A program made the position numbers and the translations under genes. Positions 1-12,549 of a DNA stretch of 64,000 nucleotides are shown one piece after another. Source of the stretch: Posidonia oceanica (lineage: Eukaryota; Streptophyta; Magnoliopsida; Alismatales; Posidoniaceae); contig JAZBRS010000049.1 of NCBI GenBank assembly GCA_037176725.1, positions 15,022,001 to 15,086,000 of the forward strand, read 5' to 3'. The notes under the pieces were generated by a model. It was not told the origin of the DNA, searched no databases, and worked only from the letters and a program-made list of their open reading frames with translations. The stretch's first letter is position 1; each line of letters opens with the position of its first letter.

Positions 1-330
1 TTTGTCAAACGAGTAGTTTGGGGTACCAGCCCGACGGAGACTCGACCAAGCGCGCTTAATGGCTTGACTTGACGGTGTGGGTTTGCAGAGATTCTGGCAT
101 CTGAATTGATTGCTGAGGACTTTCCTGCGCCATTTTGGCAGCAAGTCTGGCCAAGGGCCTTAAGGCATAATTGATAAGAAATGCATTGAGCAATCTTGAA
201 GTGCAAGCAGATGGCACAAAACACTTTTTGCATTGATAGAACTGTTGATTACACGCCTGTGGCAGGTCAAAAGATACAGCATAACTTGGAAAGAAACTAA
301 ACAAGCAGCTGCACAAGTGTCCTAGCTGGT

Positions 331-1497
331 TCAGGCCTTCTTTGATTTCCTGGAGTCAGGGAACAGGGGGCTGCCAAGCGGGATCTCGTTGATGGGCCAG
401 AGCTCCTGCACCTTGGTCACATACTCAGGAGTGCATCCTAGGCCTCTCACAGCCGCGATGTCTATTGACCGCACTCCGTGCTGCATTAGGTTGGCCAGCT
501 CTTTTGTTGCAGCAGTTGAATTGAGGGGATATGTCTAAAGAAGCCTGGGTGCTGTGCTGTCAACGAAGGCGGCCTACCAGAAGCCAAACTGCCACATGAC
601 TTTGATAGGGTAGTATTCCACACCCACAGTGAATCTTGGTAGCACGACCAATCACATGTCGCGGGTGCCGAAGAAGACAGTGAACGGCTCAGCTGCGGAT
701 GGGATGATATGCCAGGTTACTGCATCATCCGTCAGCTCTGATAGCTTCTCGTACTCCTCCTTGACGCTCTTGATTGTCTTGGCATGGCCGCTGTTACAGT
801 AGGCTTCAAAAGCATGTGTCTGGGGGCGTAGAAGATCCATCTCTAAGTGTGCAGCTAGTCAGCTCTGTATGAGTGCTCTGCAGCCATGAAAGTGGCGGCA
901 GCGATGCGAGATGCATTCCAGCCTGCGATATGTCTCTGCTAGGACAACCGGTGCCAGGTCTATTTGCCGAGTCACCACAGCAAGTGCTATTTCAGTGATC
1001 TCAATGGCCACTGTCATTCGACCACGAGTGAAGATCAGCTCGCCTAGGAAGCGGGTGACAAATCCCCGGAGCCACAACTCGTCTCCGAATTCAGCACACT
1101 TTTCCACAGTCTCATCAAAGTATGCTAGGCGAAGAATGGGCGTGAGCCTGCTGGTGTAGATCAGTCTTTGCTGGCAGCCTTGAGTAGAGAGCCCAGTGAG
1201 CTAGCTCAGGACTGCGATGTATTTGTTGCGCCTCATGAAGATAGGCGGTCCCATGATTTTGGAGAAGCCGCAGATCCAGCGCACTTCCTCCAGCGTGGGT
1301 GTCAGCTCTGTTTTGCCAAAGCGGAAGACGTGGTCGCCGGTTTCCAGAACCTTGCAGCGGCGCACAGAAGGTGTCGGCTCACTTCAACATCAGCGGCCTT
1401 CAGAAGTTTGGTTGGAATGCCCCCATAAGCGCAGCTTTTCGCAGTCATCTTTGGTGAGCTTGCCGATCCATTCCCGCAAGACATCGGAGTAAGGCAT
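331..1497 (-). pseudogene. DUF7745-like plant retroelement ORF, decayed, 3' of integrase in element A
   Basis: One frame of 389 codons runs from an ATG at 1497 to a TGA at 331, with about seven in-frame stops and no frameshift that I can see. Recognisable stretches are FRFGKTELTPTLEE (about residue 60), VTRQIDLAPVVLAETYR (about residue 160), FTVFFGTRDM and LPRFTVGVEYY. These match my memory of a family of plant proteins of unknown function, annotated DUF7745, that occur with gypsy elements. The biochemical role is unknown. Most stops look like single transitions, as expected after cytosine methylation. In Ogre elements the extra ORF lies before gag; here it follows integrase. The ORF could instead belong to a neighbouring element, but no LTR lies between it and integrase. 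Confidence 0.65.
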
Positions 1498-1499
1498 TG

Positions 1500-2899
1500 G
1501 GGTCACTAGAGTAGGAAAACCCATTGCGCAGAGGGAGAATGCAGATGGCTGTTTACAGAATCTTCAGGTACCTGTTACCAAGGCTGTAGATCATCAAATT
1601 TCATACAGGCATACAATCACTGACTGATAAGTAGATTCTGAAGCTAGTAAAGTAGTTCAATTATGTTCAACAGTTAGCATTCAAAACATAGAGACTTAAG
1701 CACATTTAAACAAAGGAGCATTCTATCTGCACAGGCAGGGGCTGATTGGAGTTCTGGACTAGCGAAGCTTGGAGGAGATCAACCTGTGCTCGGTAGGAGT
1801 ACTGTCTCATTGTAGAGGCAACTTTCGCAGAGCAGAATGAAAGAAGGAAAAGGGATGGTTGATGATGCAGATGTATGCATGATTTATGATTGGTATGCTT
1901 TGCCCTCAGCATACGGAGTGCTTTAGCGCCTACTGTATATGAAGGGAGCGGTCCCTGACTCACCGGGCTCTACTCAGACTCCTAGCTTGTTGGTGGCGCT
2001 CTGGGGAAAGGGTGTTGGTGGTGTTTGGTGGTGGTGTAGAGAGGACAGGCTCCATGCCAAACTCTCAAGGACTTACACCTACTATTTTCTTTTTTCTCTC
2101 TTTTGTTTACTCCCATATAGATGTGCAGGATTCTCCCTATCCCTGGTTTGGAGGCAAGAGGGATCTGGCTTGAACTTTGATTTCTCTCTAGGGTAAGTAA
2201 AAGGGGTGGGATCATGCTGCTTGCCTTTATTTCTAGGGTTGACTTTCGTTTCCTCCTTTTCTTTTCTCTTTTTTTTTTGTTTCTCTTTTTTTTGGCTCGC
2301 AGGTTTCCACTATCCTTGACCTAGAGACAATGGGTGCCTGGTTTTTTGAGACATAGGGGGCTAGGCCTTGTAGGGCTTGGATTCCTAGGTGTGAACTTTG
2401 GCTCCTCTTTTCCTTTTTCTTGTGTGCCCAAGCTTAGGCATGTGTCCTCTTCTGACTCACACTTTGGATTATGCCTTAGCATTTTTCCTCCCTCTAGAGG
2501 TGTAAGTCTTTAGGTGTTTGGGCATTTCGCCCGTGCTCATTGAGAGGTGGCTCATTTCGCCCGTGATCATCATCTAAGTAGTGTCAGGTGGGGTTGAGTA
2601 GGCTCCTTCCAAAGCAGGCAAGCACTTCTGGTTTTCATCACCGGGTTGGATGTTATGCATGATGGATTGATGATGATGATGATGATTTTTTGGTTTTTGA
2701 AAGAGATATGCTTGAACAGGGAGAAATGCGTAGAGACATATAGTGGTGAAAATGCAAGAGATAGACCAAAAGGATGTATGAAAATATACAAGGAGTGAGA
2801 ATGCAAGAGATAGGACGAAAGCTGTGTGCAGATGTACAAGCGCGTGAGAATGCAAGAGAGAGAAAAGGAAAGGGGATTTGCAAAGCAAGTTGCCCTAGG
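1500..2899. other. Non-coding interval between integrase and 3' ORF of element A
   Basis: I see no supported gene here. The plus strand has T-rich runs near 2255-2295 and a short ATG-rich GATGAT run near 2668-2690. No LTR end (TG...CA with a PBS or polypurine tract) is visible, so I read this as untranslated internal sequence of element A, perhaps a spacer or intron before the 3' ORF. Confidence 0.4.
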
Positions 2900-3997
2900 T
2901 CACTGATAGTACTTCTTGAGGTAACATGCGTTGACCGGCTCCGACTGCTCAACCTGGTCTATGTCCTCAAGAATTGCTGTACCGCCTGAGAATGCTTGCT
3001 TAACCACAAAGGGGCCGCGCTAGTTGGGTCGGAATTTCCCTTGACCGTCTGGCAGGTGAATGGCACGTAGAACTAAATCTCCTGGCTGGAAACTTCTGGG
3101 CTGAACTTTCTTCAAGTATGCTCTGGCCATCCTCTTCTGATAACAGTGAGCGTTGTGCATAGCTTGCAGCCTGTGCTCGTCAATCAAATTCAGCTGGACG
3201 CAACGGTCTTCGACCCACTCTACCTCCTCCAGCTCAGCTTATCGTAGAATCCACAGTGAGGGGATCTTTACTTCGACAGGTAGCACCGCCTCCATGCCGT
3301 ACACCAGAGAGTACGGGGTGGCTCCTGTTGAGGTCCGAATTGATATCCTATACGCCCAGAGTGCGTTCGGGAGCTTGTCATGCCAGTCCTTATGGGTTTC
3401 TACCATCTTCTTCATGATTTGGCAATGTTCTTGTTGGCAGACTCCACTGCTCCATTCATCTGTGACCGATAGGGTGAGGACCTGTGATGCTTGATCTTGA
3501 AGCTTTACAGGTATTCCTCGGTCCTTTTGGCAATGAAGTTCATGCCGTTATCAGAGATGATGGAGTGCGGGACCCCATACCGGGCGACGATATTGTTTCT
3601 GATAAATTTCTGTCGCCACGGCGGTGACTGTCTTATAGGAGGCTGCTTCCACCTACTTGGTAAAGTAGTCAATCGCTACCAGAATGAAGCGATGACCGTT
3701 TGAAGCAGCAGGGTGTATTGCGCCAATGACATCGATCCCCCAGGTGGAGAAAGGCCATAGCGATGACAAGTTATGCAGTTGTTGTCAGGGAGTCCGAATA
3801 AAGTTGCCATGAATCTGGCAGTTGTGGCACTTACGCACAAACCGGCAGCAGTCTGCCTCCATGGTTAGCCAGAAATAGCCTTGGAGTATGATCTTTTTGG
3901 CCAAGAGGACGCTGTTCATATGCGGGCCGCAGGTCCCCGCATGTACTTGAAGCATCAGCGTGTCAGCCTCCGACTTGTTCAGGCAGCGTAATAGCAT
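2900..3997 (-). pseudogene. Integrase of element A (zinc-binding, DDE core, C-terminal part)
   Basis: The N-terminal zinc-binding region (3997-3785) has the HHCC pattern seen in HAGTCGPHM and CHNCQIHG. The catalytic core follows at about 3760-3130 with WGIDVIG (first Asp), ISDNG (second Asp) and NGAVESANK (Glu), the three metal ligands of a retroviral-type integrase. The C-terminal part ends at the TGA at 2900, after a KKYYQ-like tail. In-frame stops interrupt it at several points, for example after the FTK stretch of the core. Integrase joins element cDNA to host chromosomes, but this copy is broken. Confidence 0.85.
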
Positions 3998-4009
3998 TTG
4001 ATTGTATGA

Positions 4010-4615
4010 TCATATGTATAACTGCCTTGCCCCTAACACATACTTCGATGCCAGACGCGCCAAAGTTCTTTTATCTGCTACTAGGGTGCTGGGTGGGAGG
4101 CTGTCGAACTCCAGGAAGGCCTTAATGTCATGATACCACAGCCGTTCTTCTGCTGGATCTGCCTCTTCTATGCTAATGCAATGCATAGGCTGCTCTATGT
4201 AGGTAACTGATACATCTACTGCACTGTCTTCAGGTATACTGAGCCAGGATGCCAGGGTTGCTAGTGCATCTGCATATGCATTCTTTGCCCTGTTCATGTA
4301 CGTGAAGCAGATGCTCTCAAATTCTTCTATCAGCTTCAACAGGTGTTCGTGATATGGCACAAGTTTCGGATCCTTTGTTCTCCAGTCGTCATTCACTTGA
4401 GAGATCACTAGCATGGCATCGCCGTGCACATGCAACTTCTGCGCCTTATGCTCGAGGGTGACTTTCAATCCTAGGATGTACGCTTCATATTCTGCTTCAT
4501 TGTTGGTGCATTTGAAAGTCAGCTTCCTCGCAAAGGGAATCATTTGTCCCTGTGGCGTTGTCAACACTACGCCTACGCTTCGGCCCTTCTTGTTGACAAT
4601 GCCATCAAAGTACAA
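4010..4615 (-). pseudogene. Second (archaeal-type) RNase H domain of element A
   Basis: This 201-codon open stretch opens with MYFDG, followed by EAEYEAYILGL, a GDAMLVISQ stretch and NAYADALATLA. These supply the Asp-Glu-Asp-Asp metal ligands of an RNase H fold. It lies between the first RNase H (4793-5401) and integrase, the position of the extra RNase H known from Tat-lineage elements. Its likely role is degradation of the RNA strand during reverse transcription. It is the best-preserved long frame of element A, and only the joins to its neighbours are broken. Confidence 0.85.
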
Positions 4616-4792
4616 CTGCCATTGTTCTTGATCCTCAGGGTCTTACTCATCAGAGTCCTCCATTGCAAAGAGGATATCCTCATCCGGGAACTGCATCTGG
4701 AGAGGCTAGTACTCAGGCAGAGGAAAGTCAGCAAGATGATCTGCCATGGATTGGCCCTTCATGGATTTCTGTGTGATGAAGGTGATGTCGTA

Positions 4793-6108
4793 CTAAGATA
4801 ACAACACCTGCCACTTAACACATCTGCCCACCATAGCCGGCTTCTGGAAGAGGAATTTGATAGGGTCATGCCGACATAAGAGCTGAATTGGGTATGCCAT
4901 CATATAGTGCCTTAATTTTTGTGTAGCCCAGACAAGAGATAAGCAGGTCTTCTCTATTGTGCTATACCTGGCTTCGCATTCATTGAACTTCTTGCTTAGG
5001 TAATAAATGACGCGCTCCTTTCTACCCAATTCATCATGTTGGCCCAAGACAGCGCCCATGGAATGCTGCCTGGTAGAAAGGTAGAGAAGCAGAGGTCTCC
5101 CAAGCGTGGGAGGAACCAAGACAGGAGGCTTGATCAGTAGCTGCTTGATTTTGTCAAATGCAGCCTGGCACTCCTCGCTCCAGTCGATTTGTGCATTCTT
5201 CTTCAGGAGCTTGAATATTGGTTCACAGATGGGCGTAAGCTGTGAAATGAAACGACTGATGTATTGTAAACGCCCTAGCAGGCCTCGGACCTCCTTTTCG
5301 GTTCTGGGGGGTGGCATCTCCATGATGGCTTTTGCCTTACTAGGGTCCACCTCAATGCCCCTTTGGCTGACAATGTATCCCAGGAGCTTCCCGGATGACA
5401 CCTCGAATACACATTTGCTGGGGTTAAGGCGCAGCTTTACTTCCTCAAGCGGTCAAAGAGTTTCTTCAGACATGCAAGGTGATCCTCGAGCTCTTTGGTC
5501 TTGGCAATCATATCGTCCACGTAAACCTCAACTTCTTGGTGCATGAGGTCGTGGAAAAGTGCTGTCATTGCCCTCTGATAAGTTGCGCCAGCGTTCTTGA
5601 GCCCAAACGGCATAACTTGGTAGCAGAAGACCCCCCAGGGGGTGATAAATAATGTCTTCTCCATGTCTTCTTCTACCATTTTGATTTGATTATAGCCGGA
5701 GAAGTCGTCGATAAAGGATAGCATCTTGTGGCCTGCAGTATTGTCAACTAGGACGTCAATGTGAGGCAATGGGAAATCGTCCTTAAGACTCGCCTTGTTC
5801 AAGTCCCTGTAGTCGATGCATATCCGGACTCGACCATCCTTCTTGGGCACTGGCATAATGTTCGCAAGCCACTCAGGATAAAGGACGACCTTCAGAAAAT
5901 TGACACTGTGCTGCTTCATTATCTCTTCTTTGATCATGAGCAGCCACTACGATCGCCATCTTCTTAGCTTTTGCTTTACTGGCTTGACGTCTGGATCCAA
6001 GGGCAGGTTATGCACCACTATTTCGACATCGAGGCCGACCATGTCTTCGTAGCTCCAAGCGAAGACATCTACATACTCTTTCAAGAATGCAACGAACTCT
6101 ACTCTGGC
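4793..6108 (-). pseudogene. Reverse transcriptase and first RNase H of element A
   Basis: The region begins with an N-terminal stretch containing FAWSYEDM and KPVKQKLRR near 6105-5965. RT palm motifs follow: KKDGRVRICIDYRDLNKA, FIDDFSGYNQI, FCYQVMPFGLKNAGATYQRA and the catalytic YVDDMIAK (about 5515). The connection and RNase H part (5401-4793) has LGYIVSQRGIEVDPSKAKAI and ERVIYYLSKKF. The first RNase H active-site stretch looks degenerate (LYLSTRQHSMGAVLG). Stops and frame changes split the domain near 5940 and 5420. The motif set is Ty3/gypsy, Tat-like. Confidence 0.9.
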
Positions 6109-7906
6109 CTAGGGCGATAGTTCGGCACTGATGCGAACTTCTCTGGTTTCTTCGGCTGTGTCGATGTTGACAACCTCCGTCTCCTCTTCGACATGAAGGT
6201 TGGGGCCTTCTAGATCGTCGTCATAGGGCCGGAACTCAGTCAATAGTCCATCATTCTCAACTTCGCCTGTATCATCCTCCTCTCTGTATGCAATAAGTTC
6301 CGAGAGGATCTCCTTTTCAAAGGTGGGGTCTGTTATATTAAAGGAGTGTAGATGCTCCGCCTCTTGGCCCTGGTGACGCTTCAGGATGGTCACGCTTACT
6401 CGAGTGTTTCTGTATCCTCGGTGCGCGACCTCTGTCCTGGCAACTTCCTCTAGCTGTTCCGCTGCTAATGGCACTGCTGCTAACTCTGTTTCTGACGCTG
6501 CTACTGACCCTGCCACTGCTGGCTCTGCTGATTCGGTTGATTTTGTCACTGCTTGTACTGCTGATTCGGGTATATCAGACTAGCGGCTGATTAGGGTACT
6601 ACCGCCTGCTGCACTGCCGGAGTGGGGCATGTGTTGCACCAACCACCTAGACTTGCCTTGTGGCTGTAGAGTGATCAGTTCATCTGGTCTAGTGGAGGCC
6701 ACTGAGTCTTCTTCAATGACCATGATAGAGGCATGGTCCTTCTGCGAGGAGGGGTCCGTAACCACGGCCTTCCCTTTCCTTGCCGCCTGATACTCCGCCA
6801 GGTCCTCCGTTAGCGATGCGAGCTATTCTTGGAATAGCAACTCCAAGTCCCCCATCAGCGTGTCAACTTGGGCCTCTACTGCCGCTCCTTCCTCCTCATC
6901 CGAGGGTGAGTCGACGTAGTAAGCGTCAGGGCCTCTGGCTCTGGCCCGGTCGCTAGATGTACTATTGCTCTAGGTGCTTTCTCTGGCTGGCATGCGAGCA
7001 CGGCTGATTGCACTGGCCTCGCGAGAGTTGTTGTTTTGAGGCAGGAGGATGTGTGACTGACTAAGCCAGCGGCGTTGCTTGTGACGCGGCTGCTGAAATG
7101 GGCTGAGTCACGCTGCTGGCTGAACTCAGTAATTGACCCACCAGAGAGGGTGACAGCTGTACTGATGCGACTGCGGCCATGGGCAGACTGGCTAACTATG
7201 CCTGAGCTGGTGTCCCTTACTTCAGAGCTACTACTACCACTGTCGGTGATGCTGATAAGACTGCAGGAAGTTCAGAGACTGTCAATTCTGCCAAATCTGC
7301 TGCCTTATCTGTGGAGGGAAGGGCCAGACAAACTGACCGAGATACTACCGTGCCGAGTTGGATCTCGCTGCAGGCCCGGGCTGCCCCTACTATGCCAGAC
7401 TGCTCCTCATTCGAGTAGTAGTCCTCAATGCAGACCCATTCTTCCGTCGGCAGCGAAGGGCTCTAGCACAGCTCCGATTTTGCTATGGCCTGATCTCCGC
7501 TTGAACCCAGGGTACCTGCACTGGTGAAGTTAGCGAGGTCCTGGGGAATGATCATCCTTTGATTCTTCGGCTGCGGGTGCTTACTTTCATCAGCCTGCGA
7601 GTCGTATCCGAGACCCTCATTGTCTCTTCACTCCTCTGTCATGATCGGCTCAGCGATTCCCTGGCCGTATCGCCCGAGCGGTGTCCCCTTGACGTAACCC
7701 CACCTGTGACAGACGTTTTCAACCATCTGGAAGGGGTTATTGTGAACGGCCAAGGAGTTGGCATGTTCAAGATCTAGAATAAAGTTAATCGGCTCGCATC
7801 GATTAACGCGGTATAAGGCATCTGAGAGTTCAGGGTCAAAGGGGACAGTCTGTGAAGAGACAGAGGAGACTGCCTCGATCCGCTCCTTCTCAAAATTCTC
7901 CACCAT
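6109..7906 (-). pseudogene. Protease-to-RT linker of element A pol
   Basis: This stretch lies between protease and RT in the same direction. The open blocks 7906-7628 and 6549-6109 are acidic and Ser/Ala/Glu-rich, with no catalytic motif I recognise. The part between 7530 and 6600 is low-complexity and full of stops. Tat-like elements have a long, poorly conserved spacer here. I assign no function. Confidence 0.55.
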
Positions 7907-7994
7907 GACGACGATGACATCGTCGCCTCAGCGAAACTTGATCATGCGATCGAGGGTCGAGGGGATGACCTCATGCTTGTAGAGCTAAGGGCGC

Positions 7995-8775
7995 CCAAGC
8001 AGAAAATTGAAGTTAGGCTCCAAGTCAACGACGTATAATTCCACATCGAATGTGACCGAGCCAATGATGAGAGGAATAATCAAGATCCCTAAAGCGTCAT
8101 GGTGGATGTTATCAAAAGCTGTCCCTTTACAGCCGGAGTAATGTCCTCGGCTTTGAATCCGAGCTTTGTTGCTGTGTGCAAGGGACAGACGTTAAGGTTT
8201 GACCCATTATCGACCAACGCAAAGGGAATGCGAAAGTTTTTTATTTGTACCGTTACGAACAATGGTTGGTTATGATTAATCCCTGCCGGAGGCAACTCAT
8301 CACTTGTGAAAGTGATGACCTGAGACTCCACGATCATCCTGACCATGCTTTCCAAGGCGACAGGTTCTATGGCTTGGGACATATGGGCAGCTTGGAACAC
8401 ACGAAGAAAAGCCTCGCAGTGTTCGGCAGATATGTGTATAAGGTCCCAAATGGAAATGTCGGCTTTAACCTTCTTAAGTTGGAAAGTAATGTCGGCCTTG
8501 GGCTGGCCCTTTTTGGTGGTAGGAGGTGTAGCTTTGGTGGTAGGTTCAGTTGTGGTAGGTACAGGGGGTTGGCCTGATGGTGGAGGTGCTGCAGGTTGGC
8601 CTAATGAAGGAGGTACTGTAGGTTCTGGACGACTAGGCCTAACTGCTGGTGCTGGGGGTTTGTAGACCCTCCCCGATTGCGTCACTTCCACACACATTAT
8701 TGTGGCGTAGCTGTAAGGTACGCGATGGGTGTCCCGGGTTAGGTTAATAACCACGGGAGCACGTGCAGCGAGCAC
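7995..8775 (-). pseudogene. Aspartic protease of element A
   Basis: A retropepsin-like segment contains FALVDNGSNLNVCPL, the plant Tat-type form of the D-[ST]-G active site (here DNGS), followed by HTATKLGF. Further on, beyond a stop, a FLLGRP-like stretch near 8000 fits the end of the fold. The N-terminal portion (8775-8550) is Pro/Thr-rich linker. The protease would cut the Gag-Pol polyprotein. The frame is interrupted. Confidence 0.75.
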
Positions 8776-8826
8776 AAGAGGGGGTACAGGGGTGTTTATT
8801 GGTTCATGGGGGGATGGATAAGGTTG

Positions 8827-11288
8827 CTAGGAAGGCAAAGCAGGTGGAGGCTGAGGTCTACCTAACAAGTGGACAGGGGATCCTAGCTGACGCCTACCTA
8901 GGAGGTGTACTGGGGCTTGAGCCCGAGGGAGCATGGTGGGCGGTGCAGAAGAGCACTCCGACCTGGCGCACGATCGGATCATATGAACTCCCGACTCGGA
9001 GCCGGCAACAGTCACAAGGTAAAGAGAGACTGGAAAGGGTTCAGAAATGTCATGGATGAGCTCATAGGGGTGTACCACAGACGTGGCGAACCTAGAAGGG
9101 AAGAGAGAGTGGATTCCCAAGGTACTTGAGCCTCCCGGATAGGAGTGCTCTGGCAGGGGCTGGCGGACAATGTTGATAGGGGAAGATGCTAATGCTGATG
9201 CAGGGGGAAGTGTGGAAGTGGACGCCTCGTGCATGTCTATCACAATCGTTCCCGATTCGATCAAGTCCTGAATAGCATTCCGTAGGATGAAGCAATTATC
9301 CGTCGAATGCCCAACATTTCGATGGAAATTGCAGAAAAGGTTCGCCTTATACCAATGCGGTAGTAGGTTTGGCAGTGGGCGAACCTCCAGAAAGCTCAGG
9401 AGCGACGCAACCTTCGGGAGAACGGCATTCAGCGGTTCCACCAATGGGGCAAACTTCCGTTTCTCTGTGAGTGGCTGTCTCTGCCTTTGGTATTGTCCTT
9501 ACTGAACCGGTACGGCAGGATACACCGGTCGAGCGGTGGTGGTGATCTGTGGTGTGGGGTGTGCCCTAGCTGCTGGTGCATAAATGACCTGAGCAGGGGC
9601 AGGCCGAGACGCCAGATGAACAGGCGCAACAGGAGAGTCGACGTATGCAACAATGAGATTCGGAGGATCCTTCTTCTAGGGGCGGCTACTGCTGCTACCG
9701 CTGTTGTTGTTGATGGTGCTACTGCTGTTGCTGTTGCTGCTGGCAGGGGCTTGCTTGGCGAACGCAGAGAGTGCGGGGAAGTTGCCACTCCGCAACGAAC
9801 TCTTTATGCGAGCGCCAGCTCGGACTAGTGCAGTGAAGGTCATGACAGGTTGGATGCTAAGTAGAGCCCCGATAGATGGCTGCGCCCCTTTGATTAGGAT
9901 CTCGATAGACTCCTCGTCAGAGGGCCTATCTCGAACCTGTGAAGCATGGGCGCGCCAGTGGCCGACGTACTCCCCAAACAGCTCGCCAGCATTCTGCTTG
10001 GTTGCGACAAGGTCCGCGCGCTTTAGGACCAGGTCGAGGTTGAAGGAGTATTGTTCCAGGAACGCCTGGCTTAGGTCGTTCCAAGTCTTGATGGTGGTCA
10101 TGTCAAGCGTTGTGAACCACTTGAGGGTCGGACCGGATAGACTCTTTTGGAACAAGCGGATCAGCAACCTCTCGTCAGCCTGAAGCTGGGCGAGATCATC
10201 GCAGTACGCCTTCAGATGGGCTATGGGGCAGCCCCTACCATTATATTTTTCAAAGTCCGGGATCTTGAACTTAGGTGGGAGTACTGCCTCTGGGAAATAG
10301 CAAAGGTCCCAGAACTGGTAGGTCTGGTGGTCTGTACCCTACACTAGACGTAGTGCTTTCTCTAGAACATCCATCCTGTTATTGATGGGGTCTGGATTGG
10401 CTGCCGGAGGTGATGGGGCAGTAGGGGAAGAGACCACGTACGCTAATTGGGTCGCACCAAGGTGCTCCTCTGGATCCACCATCACGTCGCCTGGTGATGC
10501 AAGGTGATGGCTGGCGTACCCGTGCGCAGATGTAGTGTAAGAGGGAATGCATGCTGAAGTCTGAACCTGATGCAAGGGGGTGGGTAAATGACATACTGTG
10601 CAGTGGGTGCAGAGTGCTGGAGCAACAGCGACTGCACCGGTGCGGTGTCGGGCGGCGGGCCTGTGGGGTACTGCGCTCCAACCAGCCCAAAGGACTAGCC
10701 ACCAGGTGGCAGAGGTGCATACTATGCATAGTGCTATGCAAATGCAGGAGGCGGAAACCGTGCCCCCATCGCTGGAACTGTGAGCAGCTGAGGTGATGGT
10801 CTAGGCAGAAGTGCAGAGGGGAATGCATGATATGCGAAAGCAGGCCGCACAGGAACCTTGGGAACAGCAGGAATGAAAGAGAGGCGGACTGATAGAGCCA
10901 TGCCTTGCAACCGCTGGGCAATCTCCATCAGGTGCTGATACTGCTCATCAGGCGTCTCGTTAGTGGGAATGCTGAGGTGCAGTGTCGGCGAGGGACCAGA
11001 GCCAAAGGGGACAGACTGTCCAAAAGGTTGAAGTCCTACAGTAAGGGTCACCGCAGTAGAAGAGGCGTTGAGAGGGACGTATCCCTGGGATAGTGGGGTC
11101 AGAGGCGCCTCTGGAACGCGAGTGGTGGTCATCAAGATAGACTCGTCGACTGGATCCGAAGGGGCATATGTCTGCCAATGCCCCGGAACAAACTGGGGTG
11201 CCCTAGGTGACAGAGGGGGAAACCCTGGTGTCACAAGGGGCACAGAGGGAGTGGAAGCGGGAGTCGGAGGGACCGAAGCGGAAACCAC
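8827..11288 (-). pseudogene. Gag of element A (Pro-rich N-part, capsid, zinc-finger-like C-part)
   Basis: The N-terminal part (11288-10340) is Pro/Ser/Thr-rich and low-complexity. The capsid-like core runs from about 10330 to 9780 with FKIPDFEKYNGRG, LIRLFQKSLSGPTLKWF and TWNDLSQAFLEQYSFN, typical of plant retrotransposon Gag. The C-terminal part (9444-8827) has a C-x2-H-x4-H-x4-C finger (CNFHRNVGHSTDNC). Gag forms the particle that packages element RNA. Several stops and frame changes break the gene. Confidence 0.8.
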
Positions 11289-11459
11289 CTCCGAGGCAAG
11301 GGTAAGCAGGGGTTCAATGGTTCACTGGGCCATCACTGACCAAGAGCAGATGAGAATAGGGCTACGACGAGAGGTGAAAGGGCAAGTTCTAGGAGGAGCT
11401 ATCGTCGCAAAAGCGGATAGCTCAGGAGAAGATGGTCGAGCACAGGTGTCTCAGTAGGG

Positions 11460-12530
11460 GTGTCAGTAAGAGGAGGGACTCGAGCTCCAGCTAGGGAACT
11501 CGCTTACTGACCTCTGTGGGACACAACAGAAACTGGGATTAGAACCATAAAATGAAATGTAAATGCATTAAATTGTGGCATGAATGATATGTATGCTTTC
11601 TAGTATGCTCTCTCTCACCAATCTAGTATATCCTAGTAGGTAGTCTACTTCGGATACTCACAGGTATACAAGTCACTGACTCAGGCCAGAAAAGTAGGTC
11701 CCCTGTCTAAATCCTGGCCCAAAGCTTAGGTAGTAACAGGGTGGTGCGTTGGTGGCCTCGACCCTGCCGAAGCGTGAGTGGTACCCTCCACTAGCACCGA
11801 CACGACTCCTGACAATGGGAAACAGACCGACTGACTCGCGCCATGCCAAAGCAGTGGGGCAAGAGGCTGGGACTATCCTTCGCAGACTGGTAGGTGGACT
11901 CAGATAAGAAGATGCATGCCCTATATGATGCTTCATGCAAATGATTAGAGTCTTTTATCTTGCATATTTTATTAACCCAAGGGGGTGCAGGTGTGTTGAT
12001 GGCTTTAGTTGTGCCTAGAACTTATTTTTACTTGCCATTTTTAGTTAGCCGTAGGGAAAGCAATCAGTCTCTAATTGTCCTTAGGCTTAATGCAAAAAGG
12101 GGAAGAAAATCACCCAAACATGGCAGGCAAACATCATACATCACTGCAAAAAGCATGCTCATGGCATGTGCTAGTGTTGTGGACATGCTTAGTGAAAATG
12201 GAAAACGATCAGCATATCAAAAGACATGTAAAGGCATGGCATGTGCATGTGCATTAGTGTAGTGGCATGGTATATTTGTGTAAAATAAACCAAGTATCAA
12301 ACAAAAGGCATGGATCAAAGTAATAATCATGCAAGCATGGTAATCGAATGTTGTAAATAAGGAAAGTGCATGAATTAAAGCAATGAATAAGCAGGTAAAG
12401 TAATTGAATGCTAAAATAAGCAATGAGTAAAGCATAATGCTGTAAATAAACAAGGCAACAAGTGCTAAGCTATGCAAACAGATATGCCACACAGAAAGCA
12501 GAAGAGTCGAACAAAAGCCAGAGTCTAGAT
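11460..12530 (-). other. Leader of element A between PBS and gag
   Basis: No gene is supported here. The part near 12110-12480 is rich in GCAT, ATGC and AAAG words. It is expected to hold packaging signals, but none can be named from sequence alone. Confidence 0.45.
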
Positions 12531-12549
12531 TCCCCAGCGGAGTTGCCAC
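12531..12549 (-). promoter_or_regulatory. Primer binding site of element A
   Basis: Read on the minus strand, GTGGCAACTCCGCTGGGGA starts directly after the LTR end ...ATTACTACA. This is the Tat/Ogre-style PBS, close to the widespread GTGGCGACTCCGCTGGGGA form, with one A for G. It sets the inner edge of the 5' LTR and the direction of the element. Confidence 0.8.
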
